The position numbers and the translations under genes are program-made. This document shows, in pieces, positions 1 through 7,483 of a stretch of DNA of 52,028 nt (the first letter of the stretch is position 1; each line of letters opens with the position of its first letter). The notes below the pieces were generated by a model, which was given only the letters and a program-made list of their open reading frames with translations, did not search any database and was not told the origin of the DNA. Origin of the DNA: JBPBQZ01 sp050955105 (lineage in GTDB: Bacteria > Pseudomonadota > Gammaproteobacteria > Burkholderiales > Burkholderiaceae); assembly GCA_050955105.1 (NCBI GenBank), contig JBPBQZ010000004.1:1-52028 (forward strand). The letters run 5' to 3'.

Positions 1-1601
1 CGCCAGACCAGTGACGTGATCAATAGATTAATCGACGGAATCGGCGCGCGCCAACCGAGCTCCAGCTTCGATTTCTCCAGCCACTTCGCGTGCTGGTTGA
101 ACATCGAGTCGATCACATGCACGAAGGCCTCGTAGGTCGCGAACAAGCCGTGACGGCCGGTCAGCACATAACCTTCGAACCAACCCTCCAGCGTGTGTTC
201 GCTCAGCATCTCCATGACGCGGCCATCGATCGACAGCGCGCCGCCGTCGGCGTCTTCAGGCTTGGTCTCGGCCAACCAGGTTTTTTCCGATGCTTCGTAG
301 ATGGCGGTAAGGCGATTGCTGGCGGTCTCGTCGGGGCCGAACACGCGGAAGCTTTGCATATTGCGACGCATGACATCGCGCAGAAAGCCCGCGAGCACTT
401 CGGTCGGCGGTACATACTGCGCGCCTGCCGCCTTGATCTTCACGCCGTAATCGCTGAAGGCCGGCATATCCAGCGCGCGCCGCAGCAAGCCGCCGTTGGC
501 GTGCGGATTCGCGCTGATACGTCGATCGCCCACAGGCGCCATCTCGCGCAATTCAGGCACCAGCGCACCCGCCTGATCGAACAACTCTTCGGGGCGATAG
601 CTCTTCAGCCAGTTCTCCACCAGCTTGAGGCTGCTGCGGTTAGTGACGGGATCGAGCACCGGCACCTGGTGGGCACGCCACGACCCTTCCACCTTGTGTC
701 CGTCTACTTCCTTGGGACCGGTCCAGCCTTTTGGCGAGCGCAGCACGATCATTGGCCAGCGCGGTCGATCGGCGCGGCCGCTGCTGCGTGCCTGCCGCTG
801 AATTTCGCGTATCTCATTAATGCAGTGCTCGAGCGTGGCGGCCATCTGCTGATGCATCGTCTCGGGGTCGTCGCCTTCGACGAAATACGGACGGTGGCCG
901 TAGCCGATGAGCAGCGCTTCAAGCTCTTCGTGCGGGATTCTCGCGAGGATGGTCGGATTGGCGATCTTGTAGCCATTCAGATGCAGCACTGGCAATACCG
1001 CGCCGTCGCGAATCGGATTCAGAAATTTGTTCGAATGCCAGGAGGTCGCCAGCGGCCCGGTTTCAGCTTCGCCATCGCCCACCATCACGGTAACGATCAG
1101 ATCGGGGTTATCGAACGCCGCGCCGTAGCCATGTGACAAGCTATAACCCAATTCGCCGCCTTCATGGATCGATCCCGGCGTCTCGGGCGTGCAATGCGAA
1201 CCGATGCCGCCCGGCGAGGAAAACTGCCGGAAGAACTTCAGCATGCCGGCCTGGTCCAGACTGCGATCCGGATAGATTTCCGAATAGTGACCTTCGAGAT
1301 AGCTGCTCGCCAGCGTGGCCGGCGCGCCATGTCCGGGGCCTGCGACATAGATGACGTCGAGATCGAGCTTCTTGATCAGCCGATTCAAGTGCACCAGCAG
1401 AAAGCTTTGTCCCGGGTCTGAACCCCAGTGCCCGAGCAGGCGGTTCTTGATGTGCTCGGGTTTCAGCGGTTCGCGCAACAAGGGATTCGCGCGCAGGTAG
1501 ATCATTCCCACCGCCAGGTAATTGCAAGCCCGCCAGTAAGCGTGCATTTTCCTGAGTTCCTCCGCGGCCAGAGGGGACGGTGTCGGAATTGCTTCGGCCA
1601 T
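1..1601 (-). CDS. xfp: Phosphoketolase (xylulose-5-P / fructose-6-P), C-terminus cut by the window edge
   Basis: About 533 N-terminal residues of a family usually near 790-800 residues are present; the gene runs off the left edge. It cleaves xylulose-5-phosphate or fructose-6-phosphate with phosphate, using thiamine diphosphate, to give acetyl-phosphate plus a sugar phosphate in the cytoplasm. Visible family signatures are GPGHGAPA, GGIGSHCTPETPGSIHEGGELGY, the ThDP-binding VGDGEAETGP, and near the cut end the segment GLFATYEAFVHVIDSM. The ATG at 1601 has a CAGGAG ribosome site about eight bases upstream. It is the last visible gene of a minus-strand run HAD - DUF2090 - phosphoketolase with gaps under 50 bases, so co-transcription is likely. 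Family assignment is very secure; substrate preference (X5P alone or dual) cannot be read here. Confidence 0.96.
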   Translation of the reverse strand, partial: MAEAIPTPSPLAAEELRKMHAYWRACNYLAVGMIYLRANPLLREPLKPEHIKNRLLGHWGSDPGQSFLLVHLNRLIKKLDLDVIYVAGPGHGAPATLASSYLEGHYSEIYPDRSLDQAGMLKFFRQFSSPGGIGSHCTPETPGSIHEGGELGYSLSHGYGAAFDNPDLIVTVMVGDGEAETGPLATSWHSNKFLNPIRDGAVLPVLHLNGYKIANPTILARIPHEELEALLIGYGHRPYFVEGDDPETMHQQMAATLEHCINEIREIQRQARSSGRADRPRWPMIVLRSPKGWTGPKEVDGHKVEGSWRAHQVPVLDPVTNRSSLKLVENWLKSYRPEELFDQAGALVPELREMAPVGDRRISANPHANGGLLRRALDMPAFSDYGVKIKAAGAQYVPPTEVLAGFLRDVMRRNMQSFRVFGPDETASNRLTAIYEASEKTWLAETKPEDADGGALSIDGRVMEMLSEHTLEGWFEGYVLTGRHGLFATYEAFVHVIDSMFNQHAKWLEKSKLELGWRAPIPSINLLITSLVW

Positions 1602-1644
1602 CGGGAAACTCCTGGATAAAAGAGACATGCTTAAAGGATGCTGC

Positions 1645-2565
1645 TTATGCGCGGGCGGTGCGTCCTTGCTCGAAGATCGCGGCCCAGGTGGCGAAGCGCT
1701 TGGCGATGCGGTCCGCAGCTTCCACGCGCGTGACCTTGCCGGCTTCGAAGTCGGCGACGGCATCGAAGAAGCTGGTGCGACCGACGGCGAAGCCGATGAA
1801 GCCCTCGACCTGGGCGGCGGTCGCCAGCCAGCCGATCACTTTCTGCTCATCGGCGCCGCGTCCCAAGACAATGCAGCTCACGTGCTCACGGCCATCGCGG
1901 CGCACTTGCTGCACCACGCGCCGGCAGTCATCGGTGCTGTCCAGTCCTTCGATTTTCCACACGGCCGGCTCGACGCCGGCCGCTTGCAGCGCCGCGATCG
2001 CGCCGAGCATCAGGCGCGGGCGCAGCGTGGCGTCATAGCTGTCTTTATTGCCGGCCACGCTCGCCAACTGCGCATCGGTAGCAGGCACCAGCAATTCGAA
2101 CATCATCAACCGGTCGGCACGCCGGCAGTAGTCCGAGACTTTTTTGAGACGCTCGGCCTGCCGCTGATTCATCGCGGCATCGCCCTCGGGGTTGTAACGC
2201 ACCAGCACTTTGACGAAGGTGGGATCGAAGGCTTCGATATGCTCGACGAATTGCTCACCATATTCGAACTGGAATTCGTCGGAGCCGCTGCGCTCGACCG
2301 ACAGCGCTGTTGCGTAACCATGCTGATGTGCATCGCGCAAAATTTTCTTGCCGAATTCTTCATCCACCAGCACGCCCGCACTGGCGGTCGGCACATCTTT
2401 CGCCAGTGCCGCAAGGAAACCTTCGTAGATCAGTTGCTTGCTGTCCTCGACACGCGCCTGCTGCGCGTCATCGAGCGGCAATTTGAGATGGAACATCTCG
2501 GTAACATAGGAATTTCGATGATCGAAGGGCAACAGGTATAAAGGTTTGTCGTAACCGGACGGCAT
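1645..2565 (-). CDS. DUF2090 (aldolase-like, IolC C-terminal type) protein
   Basis: This 306-residue protein resembles the DUF2090 domain that forms the C-terminal half of some IolC-type fusion proteins, a TIM-barrel related to 2-deoxy-5-keto-gluconate-6-phosphate aldolases. Seen: an N-terminal YLLPFDHRNS block, the barrel strands ATALSVERSGSDEF, VKVLVRYNP, LMMFELLVPAT, and a C-terminal VIGWLATAAQVEGFIGFAVGRTSF segment typical of phosphate-binding ends of such barrels. I start at ATG 2565, which has GGAG six bases upstream; an in-frame codon at 2604 has no such site. It lies 43 bases before the phosphoketolase and 48 after the HAD gene. By inference it makes or splits a sugar phosphate for the phosphoketolase shunt; the reaction itself is not known from sequence. 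Confidence 0.85.
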   Translation of the reverse strand: MPSGYDKPLYLLPFDHRNSYVTEMFHLKLPLDDAQQARVEDSKQLIYEGFLAALAKDVPTASAGVLVDEEFGKKILRDAHQHGYATALSVERSGSDEFQFEYGEQFVEHIEAFDPTFVKVLVRYNPEGDAAMNQRQAERLKKVSDYCRRADRLMMFELLVPATDAQLASVAGNKDSYDATLRPRLMLGAIAALQAAGVEPAVWKIEGLDSTDDCRRVVQQVRRDGREHVSCIVLGRGADEQKVIGWLATAAQVEGFIGFAVGRTSFFDAVADFEAGKVTRVEAADRIAKRFATWAAIFEQGRTARA

Positions 2566-2613
2566 GGCGAACTCCGTATGGGGACTGAGCCCCCAGATAA
2601 GCAATCGAACCGA

Positions 2614-3279
2614 CTATTTTTGGGACGGCGGCTGGTAGTCGAGCAGATCGCCGATGCGCTCGACGCTGACGTCGGCGGCGGGGTAGCTGGCATTGGCCTG
2701 ATCGTCCAGCCCATAGTGCCCTTGCCGCACGAAGATGGTCGTCAGGCGCGCACCCCACTGCTGCTTCATCGCCGTCAACACGCGCAGCTTGTCGTCGATC
2801 ATTACGTAATGCAGCGCTGGATAGGCGCGCTCGACCCGTTCCAGCATCTGCTCCTTATGAATATAGATGAGAACGCGGCCTTCCACAGCGCGCCACAATC
2901 CCGCGCCCTGGATCTTGTGCGGCTGGAACACCACGTCGCCATCGGACAAAATCACGGTGTCCCCCCACTGCCGCAAGTGCTGCAATACCTCGGGAACCTT
3001 GGCGTAAAGCCTTTGCGGGAACGGGTAATCGAGCATGAAGGTGGAGAGCTGCAGCAACGCCAGATCGTTTTCGCCCTGCTCACGCAATTGCTGCAGGCTG
3101 CCGAGGTAATCGGCATAGCCGAGTGCGTCGCGCGTTTTCTCGAAAATCTGCCAATAGCGGTCGCATGCGGCGTCACCCAGCCGCAGCCGCAGTTGCGCGC
3201 GCAGATCGTTCTGGATCTGGTCGTTGTCGAGCAAGGTGTTGTCGACGTCGCTGAAAAATACCAAGCGCGGCGTATTCAT
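2614..3279 (-). CDS. HAD-superfamily hydrolase
   Basis: A 221-residue cytoplasmic HAD phosphatase. Motif I is visible as FFSDVDNTLLDND (residues about 8-20; the two Asp of DVD are nucleophile and acid/base), motif II as VILSDGD (about 113-119), and motif III/IV around the Lys of HIHKEQ and the VMIDDKL segment with paired acidic residues. It is first in the minus-strand run that continues into the DUF2090 protein and phosphoketolase, so it probably acts on a phosphorylated sugar or phospho-intermediate of that pathway; that is inference from context only. Family is secure, substrate unknown. Confidence 0.88.
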   Translation of the reverse strand: MNTPRLVFFSDVDNTLLDNDQIQNDLRAQLRLRLGDAACDRYWQIFEKTRDALGYADYLGSLQQLREQGENDLALLQLSTFMLDYPFPQRLYAKVPEVLQHLRQWGDTVILSDGDVVFQPHKIQGAGLWRAVEGRVLIYIHKEQMLERVERAYPALHYVMIDDKLRVLTAMKQQWGARLTTIFVRQGHYGLDDQANASYPAADVSVERIGDLLDYQPPSQK

Positions 3280-3557
3280 GCGTCAGACCGGGCGCGCCGG
3301 CTTCCAAAGTAAATCGCAGCGTAGTGGCAATGCATCTCGAAACTCCGGCGAAGTGGCGATGGAATAGCTTAACCGCTAAGGCCTCGCTATTTTGTTCGCC
3401 GCCATACTAAGCACCCAAGCAGGCGCCGAACCGCTGGGCTGGCAGCACAAGCCGGGCCAGCCGATCGCCGCATCCCGACACAGCACGTGATTGTTGTGCG
3501 CCACATTGATAAAGCGCCCATACTAGGCGGCTATTCGATGAAGTATTGAGGCTGACT

Positions 3558-3887
3558 ATGTCATTTGCCGATGACATCCCGCGATTTATCCAGGCAGCAT
3601 TTGACGATCCGGTTGAAATTCGTGCCCGTCTGGGCGAACGTTTTACTGTCAACCGCGGCATTCCGGAAGAAAGCCGGCCACATCGTCGCGCGCGCGGCGT
3701 GTGCATCCAGTTCGACCATGAGGCGTTCCGCGCGATCGAAAGCGCCGCCAGCGACGATCTTCGCAACACCATCGGGCCCAATCTGGTACGCGCCATTCGC
3801 GCGCAACTGGCGGACTACGACCCGCGCGGCCCCGAAGGCGGGACCTTCATGATCGGCATCGACGTCAAGGTTCTCACCGCTTCATGA
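3558..3887 (+). CDS. Small protein of unknown function
   Basis: A 109-residue soluble-looking protein I do not recognise. I prefer ATG 3558, which has GAGG seven bases upstream, over an in-frame TTG at 3546. The sequence has a mixed alpha/beta appearance: an N-terminal helix (DIPRFIQAAF), a charged middle rich in Arg, a helix ending in IRAQLADYD, and a final strand-like GGTFMIGIDVKVL. No signal peptide or membrane segment is visible. It precedes the HicB-like gene by 58 bases on the same strand; the pair could be co-transcribed but it does not look like a HicA toxin (no short double-stranded-RNA-binding fold with the GSHH-type motif). Confidence 0.7.
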   Translation: MSFADDIPRFIQAAFDDPVEIRARLGERFTVNRGIPEESRPHRRARGVCIQFDHEAFRAIESAASDDLRNTIGPNLVRAIRAQLADYDPRGPEGGTFMIGIDVKVLTAS

Positions 3888-3945
3888 CAATTTCCCCACT
3901 GCACTGCGGGTGGGCTCCACGGACCGTTATCGCCATTCGGCCCCA

Positions 3946-4344
3946 ATGAAATATCCTCTCTACGTTAAACACAATGCAGACGGCAGTTTCAGCGCGAAGC
4001 TGCCCGACTTCCCCGAGGTCCATCCGCTCGGTGAAACGTTGGCGCTGCTGGCACATAACGCCCAGGCTGCCGTGGAAAAAGTCTACGACGGCAGCGACGA
4101 TCTGATTCCGGAACCGACCAGCGACACCGCCGAACTGCGCAAGCTGGATATCGACGATGGCGAGGGCATCTGGATGTTCATCGATATCAATCTGGCGCGC
4201 GTGGAATCCAATTCGATCGGATTTCACATCAGTCTGCTCAAGACCTTGCTGCATGAGATCGACGCTGCCGCCAAGGCACGCGAACTGACGCGCTCGGCGT
4301 TTATTGCAGCCGCCCTGGAACACGAGTTGAAGCGCTTGACCTGA
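3946..4344 (+). CDS. HicB-family antitoxin-like protein (orphan)
   Basis: A 132-residue protein with the HicB architecture: an N-terminal degraded RNase-H-like fold (MKYPLYVKHNADGSFSAKLPDFPEV, residues 1-25, continuing to about 75) and a C-terminal ribbon-helix-helix-like segment with the helix TRSAFIAAALEHEL (about 116-129). HicB proteins neutralise HicA mRNA interferases and repress their own operon. No HicA gene of 60-85 residues lies next to it, so it is either a solitary regulator or the remnant of a toxin-antitoxin pair. ATG 3946 begins exactly at the conserved MKYP; a GTG 36 bases earlier is less likely. Confidence 0.8.
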   Translation: MKYPLYVKHNADGSFSAKLPDFPEVHPLGETLALLAHNAQAAVEKVYDGSDDLIPEPTSDTAELRKLDIDDGEGIWMFIDINLARVESNSIGFHISLLKTLLHEIDAAAKARELTRSAFIAAALEHELKRLT

Positions 4345-4424
4345 AGCGGGCTGGCTGGCGCGGCCCGCCGACTCGGCGGAGATGTGACGACCCGCCTCGC
4401 GGACTTGCGAGCACCCGAGGCCAA

Positions 4425-4997
4425 TCAATCGTTGGCAATCGCCTTCCAGAACGCCTGGAAGCCGGCGTGCTGATAGCGCTCAGCCTGCGCGGGGTCGCGC
4501 AGCATGAAGTCGATGGCGGTTTCGGCAAGACTGCTCATGATTGCCGATACGAACTCCGGCGGCTGGTCGCGCAACACGCCTTGCGCGATGCTTTGCTCGA
4601 TCATTGAATTGATGTCGCGAAAAGCCTCCATGCCGGTCGTCCGGCTATGCTCGGTGAGCCGATCGGACACCCCAAGTTGCGTGATCACTTTGCGTTTTTG
4701 CGGATTCGCCGCACCCCACTCCACATACTTGCGCCACGCATGAGACGCTCTCGCTTTCGCGTTTTTTGCGTGCGGATAGCCATGCATCATGACCTCTCGA
4801 AGCTCGTCTTTAAGCGTCAGATACAGGCTGTTGAGCAAATCGTCCTTGTTGCTGAAGTAGGTGAAAAGGCTGCCTTCCGCAACCCCGGCGAGCTTCGCGA
4901 TCTTCGCAGTCGGCGCGCTCACCCCTTGCTCGGCGATTATCTGCGTTGCCGCGGCAAGCATCGCCAGACGCTTATCTTCGCTCTTGGGACGGGCCAT
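4425..4997 (-). CDS. TetR/AcrR-family transcriptional regulator
   Basis: A 190-residue regulator with an N-terminal TetR helix-turn-helix: ARPKSEDKRLAMLAAATQII, then KIAKLAGVAEGSLFTYFSNKDDLLN (residues about 32-56). The C-terminal ligand domain is variable and gives no substrate clue. ATG 4997 starts at the conserved MARPKSED; an upstream in-frame codon would add twelve residues unlike the family. It is divergent from the EamA and MFS exporter genes across a 139-base gap that holds two perfect inverted repeats, so it probably represses both its own gene and the exporter pair. The ligand is unknown. Confidence 0.93.
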   Translation of the reverse strand: MARPKSEDKRLAMLAAATQIIAEQGVSAPTAKIAKLAGVAEGSLFTYFSNKDDLLNSLYLTLKDELREVMMHGYPHAKNAKARASHAWRKYVEWGAANPQKRKVITQLGVSDRLTEHSRTTGMEAFRDINSMIEQSIAQGVLRDQPPEFVSAIMSSLAETAIDFMLRDPAQAERYQHAGFQAFWKAIAND

Positions 4998-5022
4998 ACC
5001 TGTTCGCGCCTTCTTAAATGAG

Positions 5023-5036
5023 TGATTGCCCAATCA
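5023..5036. promoter_or_regulatory. Inverted repeat, candidate TetR operator
   Basis: Perfect 6-2-6 inverted repeat (TGATTG, CC, CAATCA), 26 bases upstream of the TetR start codon in the gap to the exporter genes. Position and symmetry fit autoregulation by the TetR protein; binding is inferred. Confidence 0.5.
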
Positions 5037-5055
5037 TAGAGCGGCGGTAAATGCA

Positions 5056-5072
5056 TGGCAAGCGGCTTGCCA
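5056..5072. promoter_or_regulatory. Second inverted repeat in the TetR-exporter gap
   Basis: Perfect 7-3-7 inverted repeat (TGGCAAG, CGG, CTTGCCA), 20 bases from the first repeat and 64 bases upstream of the EamA start. The two repeats differ in sequence, so they may serve different regulators, or one could be a hairpin in the exporter leader. Inference from symmetry and position. Confidence 0.45.
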
Positions 5073-5136
5073 AGCGCATAGCCGCGCAGCCGCGCGCGCA
5101 GTCGGATAGCATGGAGGCTTTGAGGAACGGTAACTC

Positions 5137-6066
5137 ATGCAGCATGTTCCACGTTATCGCCTCGATCTGCTGATGCTACTGGCCGCCTTGATCTGGGGTT
5201 CCGCGTTCGTTGTACAGCGCTGGAGCCTGGGCGTGATCGGGCCGGTGTTTTTCACGGGCCTGCGATTTTTGGTAGGCGCGCTCGTCATTAGCCTGGTGCG
5301 ACCGCTGTTGTTGTCGAAGACCTCGCTGCCTGTCGCACCGCGCGCCACCGGCTCGCAATCTCGGCTGTGGCTGGCTGCCGCGCTGCTGGGCGGCCTGTTG
5401 GCGCTGGCTATTTCACTGCAGCAAATCGGGCTGCAATATACAAAAATCGCCAATGCCGGCTTCATCAGCTCGCTTTACGTCGTTATCGTGCCGCTGGTCG
5501 GCGTTCTACTACGCCAAAAGAATCGCGCGAATATCTGGATTGGCGCCCTGTTCAGTGTTTGCGGCATGTACTTCCTCAGCGGGCAGGCAGACTTCGGCCT
5601 GCTGCGCGGCGATATCTACCAGTTGGCCTGCGCATTGATCGTCTCCGCCCAAGTGCTGTTGCTCAGCCGCTTCGCCCCGCATCACGAACCCTTGGCACTG
5701 GCCCGTGCACAGTTCATCGCCTGCGGCGTGTTTTGCCTGCTGGCAGCGCTGTGGGTCGAGCCCGTCAATCTCTCGCAGATCGTCGACGCCGCGCCCGCGA
5801 TCCTGTATGGGGGCGCCTTGTCGGTAGGAGTCGGCTACACAATCCAGGTAATCGCCCAAAAGCGCGCCACCGCCGCGCGCGCCGCAGTGATTTTCAGTAT
5901 GGAAGGCTTGTTCGCCGCCTTTTTCGCTTGGGCTGCCCTGGACGAAAACCTGTCGCCGCGCACGCTGTTCGGCTGCGCCCTGATGCTGGGCGGCCTGCTC
6001 GCCTGCCAACTCAACTTTACCCGCGGCGGCGCCACGCACCGCGACCAAGCAAGTAAAACCTCATGA
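5137..6066 (+). CDS. EamA/DMT-family inner-membrane transporter
   Basis: A 309-residue protein with about ten hydrophobic segments arranged as two five-helix EamA repeats. The first opens with the family hallmark LLMLLAALIWGSAFVVQRW (residues about 10-28); the second contains ILYGGALSVGVGYTIQVIAQKR and the typical end segment SMEGLFAAFFAWAALDE. DMT proteins of this type export amino acids, drugs or other small metabolites by proton exchange. It overlaps the following MFS gene by four bases (ATGA), so the two are translationally coupled, and it is divergent from a TetR regulator. The pair likely exports one class of compound; the substrate is unknown. Confidence 0.93.
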   Translation: MQHVPRYRLDLLMLLAALIWGSAFVVQRWSLGVIGPVFFTGLRFLVGALVISLVRPLLLSKTSLPVAPRATGSQSRLWLAAALLGGLLALAISLQQIGLQYTKIANAGFISSLYVVIVPLVGVLLRQKNRANIWIGALFSVCGMYFLSGQADFGLLRGDIYQLACALIVSAQVLLLSRFAPHHEPLALARAQFIACGVFCLLAALWVEPVNLSQIVDAAPAILYGGALSVGVGYTIQVIAQKRATAARAAVIFSMEGLFAAFFAWAALDENLSPRTLFGCALMLGGLLACQLNFTRGGATHRDQASKTS

Positions 6067-7316
6067 CCGGCAATTCTGACGCGCGCGCTACGGTCGATGC
6101 TTCAGGCGCGGCGCACGGCTCCATCCATTGGCGCCGCAACCTGTGGGTATGTGTCTTCGGCTCGTTTACAACGATCGTCGCGATGACGCTGCTGCTGCCA
6201 TTTCTGCCGCTTTATGTCGAACAACTCGGCGTCAAGGATCACGCCGCGATCGTGCAGTGGTCAGGAGTGGCCTATGGCGCGACCTTCTTCACTGCCGCGC
6301 TGGTGGCGCCGCTGTGGGGGCGGCTTGCCGACCGCTACGGCCGCAAGCTGATGATGATACGCGCCAGCCTCGGCATGGCGGTGGCCATGTCCTTGATCGG
6401 CCTGGCCGGCAATGTCTGGCAATTAGTAGCGCTGCGCCTGCTGGCCGGCTTGCTCGGCGGCTATGCGTCGGGCTCGATGGTGCTGGTCGCCACGCAGTCT
6501 CCCAAGGCGCGCTCCGGCTGGGCGCTGGGCATGCTTTCTTCGGGCATCATGGCGGGCAATCTGGCCGGCCCCTTGCTGGGCGGCGTACTGCCGCCGCTAA
6601 TCGGCATTCGCCAGACCTTCCTGGCCGCCGGCGCGGTCATTTTCGTCGCCTTCCTTGCCACGACCTTCCTGATCAAAGAGGAACCGCGGCCGCGCGTCAG
6701 CAAAAACGCGCTGCGACGCGCCGGTTGGTCGGCGATTCCAGACAAGCGCCCGATTACGGTGATGTTGGTCACCGGCATGCTGCTGATGTTCGCGAATATG
6801 TCGATCGAACCCATCATTACGGTCTACGTCGCGCAACTGGTGCATCGGGCGAGCCAGGTTACGGTCGTCGCCGGGCTCGTCATGTCGGCTGCGGCGCTGG
6901 GCAGTATCCTGTCCGCGTCGCGGCTGGGCAAGCTGGCCGATCGGGTGGGACACTGGAACGTCATCATCGGTTGCCTGGCGGTTTCCGCGCTGCTGTTGAT
7001 TCCCCAGGCTTTCGTCACTGCGGGCTGGCAATTGGTGGCGCTGCGCTTCTTGATGGGTATGTCGCTGGGCGGCTTGCTGCCCTGCATCGCAAGCGTGATC
7101 CGGCACAACGTGCCCGAGAATATGGCGGGCGGCATGCTGGGTTATTCCACCTCGTCGCAATACACGGGGCAAGTGGCCGGCCCGCTCGCGGGAGGCTTTA
7201 TCGGTGGCCATTTCGGCATGCGCTCGGTGTTTCTCGGCACCTGCGTACTAATGGCGGGTGGCGCGCTGTATAACCTCCTCGCCAAGCGCAACGCTATCGA
7301 CCCGCGCAATTCATAG
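6063..7316 (+). CDS. MFS multidrug-type exporter
   Basis: A 417-residue major facilitator protein with twelve predicted helices. The loop 2-3 signature is seen as GRLADRYGRKLMMIR (about residues 88-102), and the matching loop 8-9 in the second half as GKLADRVGHWN. The repeated GMSLGGLLPCIASVIR and the motif-C-like LLGGYASGSM fit drug:proton antiporters of the MdtG/Bcr kind. Its start codon overlaps the stop of the EamA gene (ATGA). Two unrelated exporters in one TetR-controlled operon suggests a resistance or metabolite-efflux unit. Substrate is not predictable. Confidence 0.93.
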   Translation: MTGNSDARATVDASGAAHGSIHWRRNLWVCVFGSFTTIVAMTLLLPFLPLYVEQLGVKDHAAIVQWSGVAYGATFFTAALVAPLWGRLADRYGRKLMMIRASLGMAVAMSLIGLAGNVWQLVALRLLAGLLGGYASGSMVLVATQSPKARSGWALGMLSSGIMAGNLAGPLLGGVLPPLIGIRQTFLAAGAVIFVAFLATTFLIKEEPRPRVSKNALRRAGWSAIPDKRPITVMLVTGMLLMFANMSIEPIITVYVAQLVHRASQVTVVAGLVMSAAALGSILSASRLGKLADRVGHWNVIIGCLAVSALLLIPQAFVTAGWQLVALRFLMGMSLGGLLPCIASVIRHNVPENMAGGMLGYSTSSQYTGQVAGPLAGGFIGGHFGMRSVFLGTCVLMAGGALYNLLAKRNAIDPRNS

Positions 7317-7483
7317 TGGCTTGCGAAGTCGAATCTCGCGAGTAATCCTTGCCGCTTGCGCGGTGCAAGATTTTTCCTTCGCCGGCGTCAATACCTATAA
7401 AGTACGAGACTGAAGCGGCCAGCATTTTTAATGTGGTCTGCCGCACCAGATCCAGTAAAGAATACCGAATCGCATTGTCGAGT

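Noticed and set aside
90..1136. Long plus-strand frame opposite the phosphoketolase
   Set aside because: The minus strand has clear phosphoketolase signatures throughout; the plus reading has none.
3558..3887. Considered as a HicA toxin partner
   Set aside because: At 109 residues it is longer than HicA and lacks the small basic fold with a conserved His motif.
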